The notes under the pieces were generated by a model that was given only the letters and a program-made list of their open reading frames with translations, had not been told where the DNA came from and did not search any database. Below, in pieces: positions 59,855 to 64,000 of a DNA stretch of 64,000 bases; position 1 is the first letter of the stretch; every line of letters starts with the position of its first letter. The position numbers and the translations under genes are program-made. The stretch comes from Okapia johnstoni (Eukaryota; Chordata; Mammalia; Artiodactyla; Giraffidae), in contig CM044309.1 of the NCBI GenBank assembly GCA_024291935.2, positions 96,435,628 through 96,499,627 on the forward strand. The letters run 5' to 3'.

Positions 59855-62800
59855 CTAAAATTGGAAGAAAAGCAGACAATTAGAAGTTTCTTTTCTCCAT
59901 AAAATAATTGGAGAAGAACAACAACAATGCCTTAGAGACATCTGATCTAAGATGATTTTATGGAATTAACTGAGATACCCTGATTGATTGCCGTATTTCT
60001 AAATAATTGGAATTCTGAAAGGAGATCAATGTGCATAGTCTTTTGTTTCTGAGGTGGTCTAAAAAAATAACATATTTAGTTATGTGCAAAACATTATTTA
60101 TTTAAGGAGAGAAAAGAAATGCAAAGAAGCAAAATGGCTGTCTGAGGAGGCCTTACAAATAGCTGTGAAAAGAGAAGCGAAAAGCAAAGGAGAAAAGGAA
60201 AGCTATTCCCATCTGAATGCAGAGTTCCAAAGAATAGCAAGGAGAGATAAGAAAGCCTTCCTCAGTGATCAATGCAAAGAAATAGAGGAAAACAACAGAA
60301 TGGGAAAGACTAGAGATCTCTTCAAGAAAATTAGAGATACCAAGGGAACATTTCATGCGAAGATGGGCTCGATAAAGGACAGAAATGGTATGAAACTAAC
60401 AGAAGCAGAAGATATTAAGAAGAGGTGGCAAGAATACACAGAAGAACTGTACAAAAATGATCTTCTCGACCCAGATAATCATGATGGTGTGATCACTCAC
60501 CTAGAGCCAGACATCCTGGAATGTGAAGTCAAATGGGCCTTAGAAAGCATCACTACGAACAAAGCTAGTGGAGGTGAAGGAATTCCAGTTGAGCTACTTC
60601 AAATCCTGAAAGATGATGCTGTGAACGTGCTGCAAATTTGGAAAACTCAGCAGTGGCCACAAGACTGGAAAAGGTCAGTTTTCATCCCAATCCCAAAGAA
60701 AGGCAATGCCAAAGAATGCTCAAACTACCGCACAATTGCACTCATCTCACATGCTAGTAAAGTAATGCTCAAAATTCTCCAAGCCAGGCTTCAGCAATAC
60801 GTGAACCGTGAACTACCAGCTGTTCAAGCTGGTTTTAGAAAAGGCAGAGGAACCAGAGATCAAATTGCCAACATCTGCTGGATCATCGAAAAAGCAAGAG
60901 AGTTCCAGAAAAACATCTATTTCTGCTTTATTGACTGTGCCAAAGCCTTTGACTGTGTGGATCACAATAAACTGTGGAAAATTCTGAAAGAGATGGGCAT
61001 ACCAGACCACCTGACCTGCCTCTTGAGAAACCTGTATGCAGGTCAGGAAGCAAGAGTTAGAACTGGACATGAAACAACAGACTGATTCCAAATAGGAAAA
61101 GGAGTATGTCAAGGCTGTATATTGTCACCCTGTTTATTTAACTTATATGCAGAGTAAATCATGAGAAACGCTGGGCTGGAAGAAGCACAAGTTGGAATCA
61201 AGATTGCCAGGAGAAATATCAATAACCTCAGATATGCGGATGATACCACCCTTATGGCAGAAAGTGAAGATGAACTAAAAAGCCTCTTGATGAAAGTGAG
61301 AGAGGAGAGTGAAAAAGTTGGTTTAAAGCTCAACATTCAGAAAACTAAGATCATAGCATCTGGCCCCATCACTTCATGGGAAATAGATGGGGAAACAGTG
61401 GATACAGTGTCAGACTATTTTTTTGGGCTCCAAAATCACTGCTGATGGTGATTGCAGCCATGAAATTAAAAGATGCTTACTCCTTGGAAGGAAAGTTGTG
61501 ACTAACCTAAATAGCATATTAAAAAGCAGAGCCATTACTTTGCCAACAAAGGTCCATCTAGTCAAGGCTAAGGTTTTTCCAGTGGTCATGTATGGATGTG
61601 AGAGTTGGACTGTGAAGAAAGCTGAGCACCAAAGAATTGATGCTTTTGAACTGTGGTGTTGGAGAAGACTCTTGAGAGTCCCTTAGACTGCAAGGAGATC
61701 CAACCAGTCCATCCTAAAGGAGATCAGTTCTGGGTGTTCATTGGAAGGACTGATGTTGAAGCTGAAACTCCAATACTTTGGCCACCTGATGTGAAGAGTT
61801 GACTCATTGGAAAAGATCCTGATGCTGGGAAGGATTGGGGGCAGGAGGAGAAGGGGATGACAGAGGATGAGATGGCTGGATGGCATCACCGACTCGATGG
61901 ACATGAGTTTGGGTAAACTCTAGGAGTTGGTGATAGACAGGGAGGCTTGGTGTGCTGCGATTCATGGGATCGCAAAGAGTCGGACACGACTGAGCGACTG
62001 AACTGAACTGAACTGAACTGAAGATAATTTAAGTAAATCCTCTGTTTACCCTTTGTGCTACCCTGTTAGGCCATCCCAGTGCCTTGGGTCTTTCCTCCTG
62101 GGATGCTCATAGACCCATGATCATCCTCCCTATTGAGGAACACAGTGCCTGGGGCCCTGGGTAGAGATACGGAGATCTGGGTCCCAGGCCCTAATCTGTC
62201 ATCAAATCTTGTGGATGCCCTATTCCTCAGTTTCTGCTCTCTTTCTTCCCCAACTCTGGCTTTTGATTTATTTTTTCTCCTTTCTGTTGGAGGTATCTGC
62301 AGGACTGAAAGGACACCACGAAGAACAGACATGAACACACAGTTTTTCTTAATCAGGATTCTCCTGCTTTGCTCTTTGCTGTGGGGAACAAAGTGGGAAC
62401 ACCAGAAAGAAACAGAATACAGGAAAATAGCATGAGGGAAATGGAAAATGATGAGATACTAGCCTTTTTCCCAATAGGCAGATGTATTATGCCCATTGGA
62501 CATGAAATGTTTCAGTAAATTGGCTTTATGTATTTTAAGGAAAAGTGGAATATTTTTCATTCAAGATTGAGAAAGAGTTAAAAGTAACTGAATATATCTC
62601 AGAAGAATCTACTGCCATGATTATTATTATGCATTCTCAAGAGTGAATGATAATATTGTTGAATTGTGTGTGGGGGAGTTACCTCAGAGAAATATTTTTT
62701 TATTCAGGATTGGGATAGAATTAAGAGTCGCTGAATATATTTCAGAAGACTCTACTGCCATTGTTATTATTATTATTCAGTCTCAAGACTATTTTGTGGA

Positions 62801-63029
62801 GTTGTGTGCAGGGAAGTTACCTCAGAGAAATAGCTGTCCAGGAAAGCCAGGTTCAGGCCGGTGTCCCCATAGTCCCGCTGGATGCCCATCGCCGAGCTCC
62901 TCCTCCCCACGGTGCCCGCTGCTCCTCCCGCCGCCAGGCCAGCAGCCGCCCCCAGACCAGTATTGAGTTCCACTCCCGAGACACCCCCTTCAACTGTTCC
63001 TCCACCTGCGTAGGTGTTAGTGTAGATTT
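59087..63029 (-). CDS. DSG4: Desmoglein 4, last two coding exons (5' part outside window)
   Basis: Two coding exons, 63029-62821 and 59854-59087, join in phase 0 into the intracellular half of a desmoglein. DSG4 is the desmosomal cadherin of hair follicle and upper epidermis, and its loss causes hypotrichosis. The encoded parts are the Gly/Ala-rich segment, the plakoglobin-binding segment ([20 protein letters not shown]), and a linker with about three desmoglein-type repeats ([25 protein letters not shown]). The end is [10 protein letters not shown]. The assignment rests on this C-terminus and on its place directly upstream of DSG3 in the same orientation. All earlier exons lie beyond 64000. 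Confidence 0.9.
60110..62022 (+). mobile_element. BovB LINE, 5'-truncated, 1.9 kb
   Basis: Lies in the last DSG4 intron, antisense to the gene. Covers the reverse transcriptase half of the RTE-clade BovB ORF and its 3' UTR, ending in (ACTGA)n repeats at 61997-62021. It is disrupted by stops and a frameshift and so cannot move on its own. Confidence 0.95.
60113..61686 (+). pseudogene. BovB reverse transcriptase remnant
   Basis: Reverse transcriptase of an RTE-type non-LTR retrotransposon. An open part runs to 61085 and contains [20 protein letters not shown], holding the first catalytic Asp, and [15 protein letters not shown] at 61083-61085 and a TAA near 61156 break the frame. The YADD box is at 61233-61244, after both stops. 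A frameshift at the T run near 61420-61427 moves the remainder ([20 protein letters not shown]) to another frame. The endonuclease domain is missing. Confidence 0.93.
62030..62560. other. Last DSG4 intron, unclassified part
   Basis: Between the BovB and the duplication. No repeat or exon recognised. Confidence 0.4.
62562..62838. repeat. Tandem duplication spanning DSG4 exon 15 donor
   Basis: Two diverged units, about 62562-62698 and 62702-62838, offset by 138 bases. Shared blocks: TCTACTGCCAT, ATTATTATTAT, GTTACCTCAGAGAAATA. The second unit contains the real exon end and donor; the first holds a copy of both. Confidence 0.85.
62821..63029 (-). CDS. DSG4: DSG4 penultimate coding exon
   Basis: 209 nt, entering in phase 1 and leaving in phase 0, like the matching DSG3 exon. 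Encodes [16 protein letters not shown], a Gly/Ala-rich stretch, and AFLDSYFSE. Acceptor TTTCAG, donor GAG/GTAACT. Its 3' end and donor are duplicated 138 bases downstream in the intron. The exon is markedly CpG-rich compared with its surroundings. Confidence 0.93.
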
Positions 63030-63718
63030 CTGAAAGGAGAGGGGGTTCAATGGTGCTGGAGTCGTCTGCATTGTTTACCCATGTAAACACTGTCAGCACC
63101 ACCACCACCCCTTCCCCCCAACAAAGGGAAGGCTCTGGAACACTAGTATAGGAGCAATTCCAACTATATGTATAATCTTCAGGCTTGCTGATAAAAATAA
63201 AGCTAAATAAACAGTACAAAGGGAGCCAGGTATCAGGCCTGGCTTTGTCACCTTTTGGGAACCTCCATCGCAAAGACTTGAAGGTGCAGAAGAGGCCAAA
63301 AGGCCCAGGGCCTCCATTTTGCCCGCACCAGTTCCTTCTCTGCTGCCTCTGGCAAGTTCCCTCAGCCTGGCTGAGAAGACTTGCACTCACTCAGGAGCCC
63401 TCCAGAGCAAGGCTAGCCATGCGTTTACAGAAACAAACTCACGGTCCTCATTCACCCTGGTGCTGGATGAGCAGTGGGCTTCCGTAGGAGTGTTCAGTCA
63501 CTTCAGGCTCTTTGCAGCCAGAGTCTGGCTTGGGACACTTAGAAACCATCACTGAGAAATCACAAGCCCGCTCTAGAACTGGGCAGCCTTTCTACTTTGT
63601 TCGGTTATTGCCCAGTGCTGGGTATTTTTCATCATTTTAGGGTGTGTCTGGGACTTGGTAAATTAGGAGAAGGTAAGAGTGGTGAGGCAAATGCACTTAT
63701 GAATTTAAGAAAAGTTCT
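63030..63718. other. DSG4 intron upstream of the penultimate exon
   Basis: I looked for the short 64-nt exon that precedes this one in DSG3 and did not find it, so it should lie beyond 64000. No repeat recognised up to the BovB piece. Confidence 0.5.
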
Positions 63719-63719
63719 T

Positions 63720-63884
63720 CAGTTCAATTCAGTCACTCAGTCATGTCCGACTCTTTGCGACTCCATGGACTGCAGCACTCCAGACTTCCCTGTCCTGGAA
63801 CTCCCAGAGCTTGCTCAAACTCATGTCCATCGAGTCCATGATGCCATCCAACTTTCTCATCCTCTGTTGTCCCCTTCAGTGTAT
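63720..63884 (-). mobile_element. BovB LINE 3' terminal fragment
   Basis: TTCAATTCAGTCACTCAGTC ... CTCAAACTCATGTCCATCGAG ... TCTCATCCTCTGTTGTCCCC, the reverse complement of the BovB end. DSG4 intron. Confidence 0.9.
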
Positions 63885-64000
63885 TCTTAGGAGAACATAT
63901 TTGCTGCTTCGTCTTTCTTTCTTTCTTTTTTTTGAACTGCTTGTTTTACAAATAATGGTAGCACTTACTGTGCAAGGCACTATTCTAATGTATATTTTGT

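Noticed and set aside
62339..62435. Short frame with a hydrophobic start ([18 protein letters not shown])
   Set aside because: It looks like a signal peptide but is only about 30 codons, lies antisense in a DSG4 intron and has no supporting exon.
1..64000. A new defence, toxin or CRISPR-like system
   Set aside because: The exon-intron structure, desmoglein genes and ruminant retroelements identify a mammalian chromosome. No evenly spaced repeat array and no prokaryote-like operon was found.

Overview
This window is mammalian nuclear DNA from a ruminant, most likely cattle or a close bovid. BovB LINE pieces, Bov-tA and Bov-A2 SINEs and CHR-type SINEs are scattered throughout. That combination is known from bovids. 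The sequence alone does not settle the species.

The window covers part of the desmoglein cluster, and all recognised exons lie on the minus strand. Reading right to left (the direction of transcription), the last two coding exons of one desmoglein come first (63029-62821 and 59854-59087). A spacer of about 25.9 kb follows, then a complete desmoglein of 16 coding exons (33215 down to 1184). The complete gene is DSG3, shown by its C-terminal end and by exon-by-exon similarity to human DSG3. The partial gene upstream is DSG4. This agrees with the known mammalian order DSG1-DSG4-DSG3-DSG2. The 16 DSG3 exons join without a frameshift into 2967 nt (988 residues plus stop). Every junction has a GT donor and an AG acceptor, and the phases match across all introns. 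The protein has a signal peptide, a propeptide with a furin-type site, a mature N-terminus with the adhesive Trp2, cadherin repeats EC1-EC4, an extracellular anchor, one transmembrane helix, and an intracellular anchor, cadherin-like segment, linker and desmoglein repeats. Both genes make desmosomal adhesion proteins: DSG3 in basal and suprabasal stratified epithelium, DSG4 mainly in hair follicle and upper epidermis.

Layout: 1-1183 DSG3 3' UTR or downstream sequence; 1184-33215 DSG3 exons and introns; 33216 to about 33480 DSG3 5' UTR and proximal promoter; about 33500-58790 DSG4-DSG3 spacer, mostly repeats; about 58800-59086 DSG4 3' UTR; 59087-63029 DSG4 exons 16 and 15, with a 1.9 kb BovB LINE in the intron between them; 63030-64000 DSG4 intron. 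I found no other protein-coding gene, no functional tRNA or rRNA gene, no CRISPR array and no prokaryote-type system.

The observations most worth a second look are: a local tandem duplication that copied the 5' splice site of DSG4 exon 15; an L1 copy with an intact 5' end but no 3' end, flanked by a 21-bp target duplication; a large AT-rich inverted repeat in the spacer; and two dimeric SINEs on opposite strands with the same internal junction.
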